Part shown: positions 11,401-23,400 of the stretch, piece after piece
Layout of the letters: the number at the start of each line of letters is the position of its first letter
Position numbering within the stretch: position 1 is the first letter of the stretch
Origin: Owenia fusiformis
Lineage: Eukaryota; Annelida; Polychaeta; Sabellida; Oweniidae
Length of the DNA stretch: 64,000 bases
Reading direction: 5' to 3'
Assembly: GCA_903813345.2 (NCBI GenBank)
Contig: CAIIXF020000002.1
Location: 5,682,001-5,746,000, forward strand
The notes under the pieces: generated by a model
The model's input: the letters and a program-made list of their open reading frames with translations, nothing else
What the model was told of the DNA's origin: nothing
Database searches by the model: none
Translations under genes and position numbers: made by a program

Positions 11401-14400
11401 GCCGAGATCAAGTTAGTGTCACAGTTATATTCATTCTAATATACGTTTGTAAATATTGCGAAATCTGCATACAATATTATTTGACTTTAAGTTGTATTTG
11501 CCAACTTAAATATACGAGTGTTAGCTTCACCTATGCGATGATGATGTTCTGAAACCGCATCACCATGACAATATACTGCAGCCATAGCGGATGTGCACAG
11601 CGACAGAGCTTCTACATGGGGTGGACAAATTAGTAGTCTGTGGGGAGAATTCATCAGTCTTGTAAGGAACCTTTCCTTCAAAGAGTTCTTAGTGGAATTT
11701 AGGTTACATTGACCGCGAAATGTCATAATTGGGTCTACACGACGGATTTGTGATGGTTCTCCGGAAGCTAGAAAAGATTTACGTGAGTACACAATCATTA
11801 GTTAGTTGAATTATAAGTTAGAGTTAAAACAACCATTTTTGAAAGGTATATGTCTATAAAAAAGTACTCAAACTGAAAGTAAAATCAAATTTTGCCACAA
11901 CATGATTTTGAACCATCAGACATCTGTATTGTTTATAGTTCAATGTGTGTGTCAATCGTTGACTTGACATGTACGCGGTATTGCCTTGTACGGCTGAACG
12001 ATCGCCTGAAACGCTAAAACATGATGTAATGGACTCATTTCATTCTAAAAATGTCCATTGGCAACAGTACGATGTTATAAGCTTATACAGTCACTCATAC
12101 AGTCTCCGAACGTTAATCTAAAAATCACCTGAACACGTCGGGAGAGAACGGCTATCCCATGAACCCCCAGCACAAATAAAGATGCCTTTCGATATATACG
12201 TTTCAACCGGAACATGAGAAAATGGTGCGCAGTATAGCTGACAGTACATTCCAAACAACCATTGATCACAGACTAATGCTCCGTTGGGAGGTGGCGCAAG
12301 TTGAACACAATCAGCAGTGTTTGCTAAAACGCAGAAATTTCAATATTCATAAACAGATGTGTCATAATAAACATGATATTAACAATCATGCGAAGAATCA
12401 TTTGGGCACACAAAGGAGTGCCAAATGAAAAATGGTGTAGCATACGTTGAACAATACACAATCGCAAGCTATAGCATTCTGATACGATACCAGGTATATA
12501 CATAAACAAACGAACGTACATTTTACAAGAATTGTATATGAATGTGATGCACTAAGGCCAGTTATGTCATCTGTCGCGGAACACCTTATGACATAGGTTC
12601 CTCTTTGGTCAGTGTGGAGAACATCATCAGGGTAGCCAGGACAGGTTCTTGGAAGTATATTCTTCGGGTGAACACCCCTTTCAAAAATAGGCTTCTCAAT
12701 TCGTATCTCAATTGGGTATTTCAACTCAATCTCAATAATTTTATCACTGGGTGGATTTCTCACCACTGGTTTCACCTTTTCTGAAGTTAGAGGCATGATA
12801 GAAAATTTAGAAAATACATCAAAAAACATTAAACTATTCAGTATATTAGCATGGGGGTAACTCAAAAATATAGGCTATTCGGTCTAAATACAACCCAAGG
12901 ATATTCATGATTCGGAGCGTCGAGAAAACGTTTAAAATATTATTTGCATATTTCAGCACATTACATAGAAATAGCTTCAAACTAAACAAATAAGAACAGT
13001 CATATTATATGAAAACCAAAAAATCAACTTGCTTCCACATCTTGGTCCCCTGTTACTCCACGTTAAATCCACTCTACATTCAGCCACTGTTGGTTCACCG
13101 TTAAGAACATAGTATCCGTTGTTGCACCTGAATGAACACTTGTCAGTTCTAGTATTCCCTGTTATCCCACTGCAAACTGCTATAGCATTATCGTCAACCG
13201 GGACCATTTTGTCACACGTATTTCCTAGTACAGAGAAACAACCAAATACTGATGTATCATTATGTGACATTCTGTGATAGATCAACCTATTTCAAGAATG
13301 AATAGATGCAGGAAGCTGAACCGCCTCGAACTCACGACCTCCTGTTTACTACATTAACGCCGAGCCCAACGTGATCGATGCGCTAGACCGGTCAACCATC
13401 TTGACAACCCTAAAAAGGTTGTTTCATGAGCCAATCTGACAGGAGGGGACAGATGATAGCGCCCAGACACACCAGAGGTAAGATTCCTACGCAAGACTTA
13501 TTTGGTCATTTCCCTTGCACTTGATTTGAACATTTATACACATATTCACACGCATAATTAGATCGAAAGGTTTTTAAATCCTTTCAAACATGATAAAACA
13601 GATTCCTTGAATGAAGTATTATTCAAGTACAGCCAACAGATTTGATATTATATTATACTGAACTGTAATATAATGTGTTTTGATCGACTTGTATTTTATT
13701 TATTTTGTCTAGTTATGAGTGAATTGTCATCAAAAATCCAACTACAATAGATTCAAGTTAAAATGTAAAAAGTACTTTTGCATTCTTCGCCTCTTGTTAT
13801 AGGTTGCCATCTACCATTAATACCATCGTGTCTTCTGCACGTCCTAAATGCGCTGAAACCGCCAGTGTCGTACCCCTTGTTGCAGATTATTTCATATCTA
13901 TGTCCCAGTTGTAATCCCTCTGGGCATATTCGTCCGTTTTGTATATGCTTAGATACCTCAGGACACCGAATGACTAAAAAAAGAAATATTGATGTATATC
14001 AATATACTTATTCAAATTCAAAACATGCTCAATGTGTCCCAAACATACATACATTTCAATGTTCAGTCGAATCGATTACCAATTTGGACGTTTCAGACTT
14101 GTTTAATTGTACCTGTATAATATATCCCCATCTTGAAACATTCTGTACTCGAGTATGTAATCGACTCAAATAACATCTGTCAATATACCTTTTATTTTTA
14201 GGTCATAAATGCATTCGGGGCTTCCTAGGTGATCCAGGGCAATCTGCAACTTCCATTTCTGTATATATGTGCCCTCTGCTCCATTGTTAGGAGTGTGTAA
14301 TCCATTCAGTAGGTGGTAAAAGCTTTAGTAAATTGAATCGGTTATGTAATGGGTATGTTATGATTTTTGACAAAATTAATCGACTCTTTCTATTATCTTT

Positions 14401-15839
14401 TTTTGTTTTACAGACTTTCAAGATAATTTGAATCTACAATAACAATTATGTTTAAAAACGGAGTTTCTCTTTGGCTAAATAAAGCAGACTGATATAATAG
14501 ACGTCGCACTGGTTATGTTTTATTTGGCCAGATTGCCATAGACTTTATAGACTTCACATAATAGGATTAGTGTCTGATTGCTACCCTTTTAGGGCCAAAC
14601 GTACATACAACAATTACAATTTTCAACTACAGTAAAAAAATTTTAAAAAACTAAGATTACATTGAATTTCTTAAAATTACATATATAACATTACTTTGAT
14701 ATAAGAATCTTGTCTCTACCGATCATTAGATAATTTATCATGTCAGGCGATGCGTTTAATATGTTCACCTCACTCGTCAATAGAAAAATTGTCTTTTGAT
14801 GGTCATTCATGTTTTTTAAAATTACCACACAGGTTTTCAAGCTTTACGATGTGAGGTTTTCTGATGTCCTCCAATCGTTAAAAATGTTCAATAGTCACTC
14901 GGTTTCATGATTTCTCAAAAAGTGTTGGTTGGCTCGTCACAAACTCGAATGGCATACTATTGCTATTTGGGATGACCTTGTCAATGTAAATAATTGTAAT
15001 TAATCATGGAAATATCTCCATCGACCGCATAAACCCATAGCCTAAGAATTTTATCATTGCATCGATGGAGATTTGGCCCAAGAAATGATTATAAGTAACA
15101 TAACTGTATATAAGTCATTGTGGAAAACGTTTCCAACTACATGTCAGCCATTGGAATATCTTAAGAGAAAAATGATAATTTCTAAATAATGATGTCATTG
15201 AAAATACATGTACTAGCTGCATTTATTTCTACCACATTTATACTTACGTTACGACACATATGCCACATTTATGATATTTAGGTTCAAAACGCTCAACATA
15301 GGCATGTGTGGCCTTCTCAGCGGCATACACTTCCCGTGTTCCCGGAGATGGACATTCTATTCCTGAAATGAACCTTCGATTTACACTAATGAACAACTAA
15401 ATAAACCCTTACATGGTGTTGTTATGATCTAATTATTTGCAATTAACTCTCATATGGTGTTGGTTAAAACTTAAAAAGAATAATTGAATTGTGACCAGCA
15501 TTAGAATTGAATATTGCATTGATACTCTTAAAGTGATGTTAGTCTCAACTGTTATTTTACTGTCAACCACGTCACTTACTGTTTCCGTAACTATTTCGCT
15601 GACAACAATCTAAAATAGAAAATGGGTTTCCGAATAAATATACACGGATTTAACTAATTTGGTTATGGAAGCCGTTTTTGGAATGATAATATAGTAAGGT
15701 CGAGGATCCAAAGGATAAGACTGGTTATCATATAACTCATTAACACATAGAGAGTGAAGCAAAATGGTGACATTAGACATTTACCTGTCATATGCACAAA
15801 ACCACTGACCACCAATGCACCGATTAATTTCCAAATCAT
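8464..15839 (-). CDS. Secreted HYR/sushi/EGF/TSP1 multidomain protein (15 exons, 851 aa)
   Basis: Exons: 15785-15839, 15580-15609, 15248-15362, 14189-14322, 13776-13973, 13033-13224, 12520-12780, 12129-12323, 11531-11767, 11149-11286, 10796-10963, 10350-10565, 9276-9530, 8837-9022, 8464-8639. The joined frame is open to TAA at 8466-8464. Order by residue: signal peptide 1-18 (MIWKLIGALVV), short linker, HYR-like half-domains 29-111, sushi 112-177 and 178-241, HYR 242-328, sushi-like 329-393, unrecognised module 394-472, EGF 473-518, thrombospondin type 1 519-574 (WSEWSDC), sushi 575-646, an unrecognised two-exon module 647-793, and an ephrin-receptor-like Cys repeat 794-851. There is no transmembrane segment, so it is predicted to be secreted. 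Nearly all introns are phase 1. The intron after 13033 has a GC donor (GCAAGT). It matches the divergent gene at 17411-34228 almost exon for exon. Likely an adhesion, matrix or immune-recognition protein; no specific function can be assigned. Confidence 0.8.
9614..10328. mobile_element. Palindromic fold-back element, family D copy A
   Basis: Ends are inverted copies of GGTATCGATATGGAGAA. The two halves are imperfect inverted repeats of each other through most of the 715 bp: terminal ATCGATATGG, an inner block containing TTCCGAACCT, and a central block containing AAAGGAATTTTGG. It lies in the intron right after exon 10350-10565 of the minus-strand gene. No coding capacity. Confidence 0.8.
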
Positions 15840-17410
15840 TTGTCTCGGGTTGAGCTTGCGCTTGCAACGGATTTGCTGTATGTCAACTATACCGATCTGT
15901 CTACCACACTTTACGAAATATCCAATATCAGAGCAAATGTCACCAACTGTGCTCTATTTCGAAATGCTATGTATGTTGTAGATATAACGTTATAATATAG
16001 AATTTAAGGTAGTTAAACACTGACAAATGCTGTATAAGCAATGATTTGACGAGTTTTTACTTTTAGGACAGTCATATATTTCGTGATACGCCTATCAAAA
16101 TGTTTTTATTTAGTTTATATACATGCAGTACATTTTAATAGTATATACTAGATTTGGATTGATTTTATGAATTATAACTAATATAAAATATAAAATGTCA
16201 TATCATAGATTTAAGAGAGCAATTCACAATTTAACATAAAACTCACAGGGTTTATCGTAAGGGTTATTGCCAGGTCTCGTGGTAAGTAACCACCTTAAAG
16301 GAGGAAGAACTTTGCAACGTTTTTGTCTTATATGTCGACAAGACCCACAGTGCGCAATCAAAATCAAACAAGAGTTCCCAAAAAAACACACATATATCAT
16401 TATGTTGTACTGATGTATCTATGTTTTATTGAGTGTCAATTCATGGTTCTATCTACAAACTGTTTCGATATATACGTACTTGGTTGATGAGAAAGTATAA
16501 TCACCTAGACGGTATCAGTCCATGGATCGTGAGGTAAACGACACGCGAGTAATAAATAATATAATTAAATGTATATATTTTTGCTGACTTAATAGTTATA
16601 ATGATTAAGCACGAAAGAAGAATTCCATCGTTCATCATTAACACGACATCTTCAATTTTCTTAGTCGTCGCATAATATTTACTTGATTGTTTACATATTC
16701 TTGTAACTTGCTAACGATGAGAACCGAAGTTCAATACTGGGGCATACTCAGGAAGTGATTCATACCTGTCTCATCAAAATTGATGAAAAAATAATGATTC
16801 TACATCATTTTGAAAAATAGCGCGCTCCCTAAAATGTTACGCGTGACGGCATATTTCTAACGTTTTGACCCACGAAGGACGCTCTAAAATGCTCTAATAT
16901 TTTAGAGGGTACCTATACGAAGATTTTGATATATAACATGAGTATGTTCGCTTTCCAAACTTTCCCGATATTTACATGGTAAGAACATGGAACGTCAAAA
17001 TTTGAAATATGCCCCAGTAATGAACTTCGGTTCTGAGCCTTTGCTTACTATTTTATTCAAATCTTCAGTAAAAATTCGATGAATCAATTGTCGAGAAAAC
17101 ACTTGTAAAATGTCTTACTTTTAATGGGACACCTTAAATGAGGCCAATCTTCAATCATTATGAAATAAAAGTCTTTAAGACATTCAAAAACAAGTTACAA
17201 TACATGTAATTGGTAATTGTTTAATCCTGATCTGGAGTTCAAAACAACAAAAAATGATTTTGTTTAGTTTTTTTCAGTTCAAATTTTTTGCCGAGGCTAC
17301 TACATGCATTATCGTAGCAAACTGATTAACATTTAATGATGACGTTTATGAAGTTTATGATCAGGCTCTTTGTGGTTTCCAGTAAGGTACACAACGCGTG
17401 TGAATATGAA
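15840..17410. promoter_or_regulatory. Divergent intergenic region between two paralogous genes
   Basis: These 1.57 kb separate the two start codons (15839 on the minus strand, 17411 on the plus strand) and must hold the promoters and 5' UTRs of both paralogues unless distant 5' exons exist. I see no convincing TATA box at a fixed distance from either ATG. The right half carries a small inverted-repeat element (16720-17034). Shared bidirectional control is an inference from geometry only. Confidence 0.4.
16720..17034. mobile_element. Small inverted-repeat element (MITE-like) in the divergent promoter
   Basis: The left end reads GAACCGAAGTTCAATACTGG and the right end, reverse complemented, reads GAACCGAAGTTCATTACTGG, giving terminal inverted repeats of roughly 27 bp in a 315 bp unit. 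There is no coding capacity. I could not identify a clear target duplication. Confidence 0.6.
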
Positions 17411-20400
17411 ATGATGATGGATTGGAAATATGTATTCGTATCTATACTCATATATGCATCTCTTAGTACGTTAGGTGAGTACCTTTTCAACAACAAACTG
17501 TGTAAATAACGTTATTTAAATGTATCAGAAGACTGGAATGGAGTAAACAATGATTATAGAAATGTGAAAAAAAATATTCTCTGCGAATACATAAGATTCG
17601 TCATAACGTTAGTATATGCAACTTCTTCTCGCAAAGCATTCTTGTTTCAAATAATTCTGCAATTTTTGATTGGTTATTTCTACTTTCAGCTCCTATTTAT
17701 ATTATTTTATTAAAAACCCTTGGTGTCAGCGATATTATATGAAAAATGATAAATAGCAATTATAGTTGTATATATGTTGTATATTCCAGATGCATGTGGT
17801 CGTGGTGAGTATTTCGTATAATTTAAACGTTTTGTCACATTTAAACATTAAATTCTTAGTTATACTAATTTGCCAATCTTTCTCAAATAGATTATAATAT
17901 ATAACGTTAACATGTTAAAAGCAATTTATGGTCAGATTGGTTTGCTATTATTCAGGGCCGCGAACCGTACACTTTATTATTTTAGGACACATTTTCTTAT
18001 TGATGAATGAATTATTATTAACAATCCCAGATATGTCAACCAAGGATAGTTTTTTGGAGAACTGCTACCTTCTAGACTTTAACAAATCTCATTGAACACC
18101 TTTACTACGTTCACCTTTAATATGTTCTATCTGATTAACTTTTTGAATCATTTGTATTCGCAGCCCTGGAGTAAAATCATTTCAGATTTTTCAGCTTGGA
18201 ATACCTAGTTAAATAAAAAGCGTTGACGTTGCGCATCATTCGCTATAATTTGAAATGATTCATGCCTTGGTAATATTTCATCAGAACTTCAGTTCAGCGC
18301 CCTCTCGATGAGTTTTAAATTAAAAAAAATTGGCGGCAAGTCTGGGCATTGTACGAGCGCAGGGCGATTATCCGGACCATCGGTTGATTTTAAAATGTCG
18401 TTCTGTCGTCAGGTAGCCTTTTGATACCCATGCGATAGTCTTACGGGCTCCCTGCGATACCCTTTTGATGTCTGTTCGGTTTTCCGGCAAAATGATTGCG
18501 GGCGCCAAACGGTACCCGTTCCTAATGTGACCACACTCACGGCGAATTCAAGACATCGAACATAAGTCACGTATCGAAGCCTAGTGGCCCCCTCTCTACC
18601 ATTTTACATTCTTGGTACAAAAATAAGTAATGAGGTATGGCAAAGGCTTGATACAAAACTCATTTTGCTTTATTAGAATATAGCTTCAAACAGACTCTTT
18701 GAATAAAAGACAAACGGCCTTTGATCTGATATAATTAAAACAGAATGGGTCAAACAAAAGTTAACAAAATTGAATGTAGTCAATGTTTGTTGTTCCTCTA
18801 TAGGGGGTGTCCAAATTCCATCGAAAATCGGGACAGCTATTTTCTGCGCAAGTATTTGAAATCAATGCATCCACAAATGACGCAAAAAAGCGTTTGACTT
18901 GAAATGAGGAAGAACGGCTGGGCCAACATACAATTAACCATTGGCTATCACACTTATGTCAGGGGGGGGGGGGAGATTTCCCAAAGATGACCTTTCATAT
19001 TGGCACGTTCGAAAAAAAAATATAAACAAGCCTCGTTTGACATTGAACTGAATCTCCCTATATTCGCTGTAGTGTCATGAGTATTCTCTACACATTTGGA
19101 TCGAGCAACTTCAATAGTATTACCGTAGGTTTAAAATGATGATATTGAACTAATGTTAACGCCATTTCCACGATTTCAAATTTTTACTTTGCGCATGCTC
19201 AGCCCTGAGAGAGCATGTGCTCATGATTGTTCACGTGATCGCATCCTGCAATTTGATTGGAGATGATGCGGAGATGACGTAATGGGGAATCCCCGAATAC
19301 GATAGAATATGAAAGAATTATGGGAGCTACTCACTTCTTCTGCACTTATGTTTAAAAATATTGCTTTCTAAATGAGCTGACACCATAAATCGAGCCACTA
19401 AGTATGAAAAGGGTCTCTTTTACAAGGCCTACGTTATTTATTTAAAAATAAGGAAATAAACTATAAGGAAATGAAGCTCTTACTATGCCGGTACCACTCA
19501 TTGTATAGCTTAGTTGTCAACATTGTAAACAGTCCCTAGATTAATGAGACAATTACCTCGATGTGTAAGTCACCGAATGGTAATCATTTTAACATACTTT
19601 TGAATAATCTTTGTTAATTTTTGTTGGTTTGACAAAAACTCGGAAATATAATCACGCAAATAAGTCACCTAATGGTGTCACTTTTGAGCCTACTTTTAAA
19701 TAACCTTTGTTTCTTGTTAGTGGGTTGAACAGAAACACTAGAACCAATGGCGTTTACAACAACCCAATTTTTCACGCTTCTCCGCTGAACTGCACTTGTC
19801 ACTGCTTCTCTTTAAAATAGTCACCTTTTGCTTTTTGCAATTTTCATATTGTAGAACTAGGAATTGACAATCTAGCTATTTGTTTCTTTATAGTGGCTTC
19901 TTCACGTTTCTCAATTCTGAATATAGACCTGGAGAACAGGTGTTATATCGACAAATACATACCGCATGGCTAGGTACAAACTTAGCATGGGGTTGAAATA
20001 GACCTCTTCCTGCAAATCTACGTGTAGATATGCAGGATGACGTCAATTCTTCATATTTATTCAATTAAACCCTTGCTGAAATCATCATTTTCTCAGAAGA
20101 ACTCAAGTTGATCGAGTCTCAACAAGTAAATTCATATTGGATATTATTGCTAGAATCCATTTTCAATAGTAATAATAGGAACGCTTAAAAAGGACTCTTG
20201 GCTTGCTTTTTAATACCTTTTGTTGTTGGGTCGATTATTTGTTTCATTGTTCAATGTTTCCAAAATATGTTTGGGTGGTAAAGGAATTAAGGGCTAGAGT
20301 CATGTTACTGTAAATAAATGTATTAATAAAAACGCATTACATCTAACAAATATGAAAGACGGCATAATTACAAGGGTTGTTCAAAAAGTTTTGCACAAAT

Positions 20401-23400
20401 ATGTCTAATTGTGAGAATAATGGACCAATCTTGTTCATAGTTGGTATGTATGTGCCCATATCTTATTCCCTTACACTGTCAAAGTTTATTGTATATACGC
20501 CTACTACTTAACATTTTACAGTTGCTATAGTAACCACGGTGATGACGCTATGGTACATACCATTTTGTAAAAGATAACTAGTAACACATAAAGATCAATG
20601 TTACTAAGCACGCTAAATTAACTTTCATGAACTGTCAATTTAAATGTAAACAATTTCTCGTATTGTTCTCAATGGAAAATGTGAATCTTATCTCAATATT
20701 TCCCAGCTTGTTTTCTTTGGTTATGTGAAAGGATGACCGTAAACATACTCTTCAAACATCTTGAACAAATCACCTGATTTTGTGACGTTATCAAAGTTCT
20801 CATGAATTCAGGAAATATTGGAGAATATGGCTTTGAATTATAAAGTTGGAGCAGAAAACATTGATAGAATACATGATAAAGAATGGGGAAACAGTATTAC
20901 ACAAGTTATACTCATTCATGATTAAGACATATTGCATATGATGACTCCAATAGGGTTTGCTAAGTATTCCAAGATGGAATAAGAGAAGGGAAATGTATTG
21001 AGGGTAGCTGTACTTATTATGTGAGAGGGCTTGATATCCTCTAGGTAGGATGGTTCAGACATTTGCTTATGGACTGGACGTAATGCTACAAGTATAATGC
21101 ATTACTGAAAGGAAAACTATATGTTAAGTACTGCATATTTAGATTAAATAAAAATTAGTTATAATATAACCTGATTAACAGCAGAAAGAACAAAGATTGA
21201 CGGAATCATTTCAGTCTATAAAGGCATTCACAAAATCAATTAAATCTAATGACGTCATATGTACCATGGGGCCATTGGTTCAAATTTTTAAGTCAATGTA
21301 TCTCAGGAAGTATATTGCTTATGGTCCTGAAATTTCATATAAGCTTGTAAGAAGGGTTATAGTATATCTGTATGAAATTTCACATAAAAATAATAAAATC
21401 TCTTCTCTTGAGAAGCTGTCGTGCAAGACTTTTCGAATGACCCTTGTATATGCGAGAAGATAACGATGGACAATACAGAGGCCTTATTCACAAAGTATAT
21501 CGCAATTGAAATGCGATTGCGACGTCGCAATCGCATAGGATGCGACACATTGTGAATAAGGCCTCAGGAAAGCATTTCTGCTTGGAAAAACAGCTTCTTT
21601 CAGATTGAAATAAGTGACTTGCCATGTTGTATCGCATTTAAGAATTCTGGCAAGTGATCCCTTTCATATCCATAGCACTTGCTATTGCTAATGATTATGA
21701 TACCCTATACGTAGTTCCTGAATGAAATTCAATTTTAAGATAATTCGATATTTTGACATTGGATATAATCAGTAAGTTGTGTCTTACAAATTCAAAAAAA
21801 TCATTAGAAACATATTTAGAGCATACATTTGCATATTGTAAAACAGCTTTCTTGTGTCTTTGATTTAATATTTGTGAAGAAATACAAATATTTGAGATTT
21901 TCATGTTATTCTCCTAACCCTGTTCTTGACTTACTGTGTGAATTAATTTAATTTCTGGCCGAATTCTTATTAATTCATACACATTTTAGCATCTATTCAC
22001 TGTGGTGAAGACAAAAAAGCCTTGCTAAAACAGAACAACCGGAAGGAAGACTATGTATGGGTTACGTCGAAAGATGTGTATTTCCATGCTGAAGCTATTG
22101 GTGCAAGGTGGTTGTATGTATACAATTTATATAGTTTTTTTTATTTCATATGATAATGCTATGCTTTTAGCAGAATAGCTGTAGTCAGTCATAGGAACTT
22201 GCAGATTTAAAGTTTATGCTGCAAGTGCATCGGCAATGGCTAACCGGAATTTCGATGTAAATCAGATTTGCCGAAACGGAACCAAATTACTGTAATGTTT
22301 CCCGGTATTTTTCGCGTGCTACTATTTTTCGCGTGTTCGCGAGTTTTGGGAAAATTAGCGAAATATAATACATGTGTATACGCATACTACATGTGTATTG
22401 TATTTTTACAGAACGTTTACCCACCAGATACTTGGTCCGAAAGTTCCAACAGCGTTGCGTCATGGGTTACATACATTTGGGTTTAAAGCTGGTACCAATC
22501 TTGGAGAGACTGCCGAATGCAGGCGCAGAGTAGATGCTGTTGGTACGTCTCTTACTGATACACTATGGAAGGGAAGATGTAAAGCTAAAGCGTATAATAG
22601 CGAATGTCGCACAAGTGACGTGTATCATTATTTTAATGAACGACGGCTTTCACCATGCATGCAGTATAAGGGTTGTAATGATTACGCGAATTTTTCAGCT
22701 ATTTTTGCAGCATTGTGATGTACCCTCCCCCCCCCCTATAGATCAAATTCTGTCTTTTATTTTCATGATATATTCTTCCCGAAAAATGAAAAAACTATAA
22801 TAACTCGTCCAATTTGCTAGTAAACCGCTGCTTTCCAAGTCATCCCCGACTACGTAACAGTCACACCAGTGTGGAATGCGACGCCAGTAATCTTTACTGG
22901 TCTAAATGTGCCATTCGATGTAGACATGGATATCAACCAGCTTTTCCAAATCAACTCACGTCAAACTGCAAAAGATACAATAACAGGCCTAAAGATAGTC
23001 ACCCGTGGTCACTGGAATCCATGGAGTGCAAATGTATGTATTATGTTTAGAGAAATCGACATTGTCTTTAGCGTCTGTTTCCACACGACATTTTAATGAA
23101 TTATTTGAAAAGCTACTGTAATCAAACGAAGAAATATAATTTATAAGAGATTGGAATTTTTATTTTTGGTGTAAACTCAATATTGTTTAGGCACCTGATC
23201 AGAATCAGCAGAATGAACTTATTTTGAAAGGCTGTCCAAGTGAAATATTCAGGGTGTCCTGAAAGTATGCCTGCCCAAGGCAGACATATACCAGTGTCGT
23301 CATAGAATGTGTCATTTTAAAGCTTATCCAGTTACATTGATTCGCCAAGTATCATGGTTCATCTCTCAAATGTGAAAAAATTACAGGCATTTCAAAAGTT

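Larger units (their letters stand above)
17805..21989 (+). other. Large intron 2 of the membrane paralogue
   Basis: No coding exon seen. It contains the mariner-like element 20371-21446 and the hairpin element 21478-21565. A poly-G run sits near 18962-18972. Confidence 0.5.
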
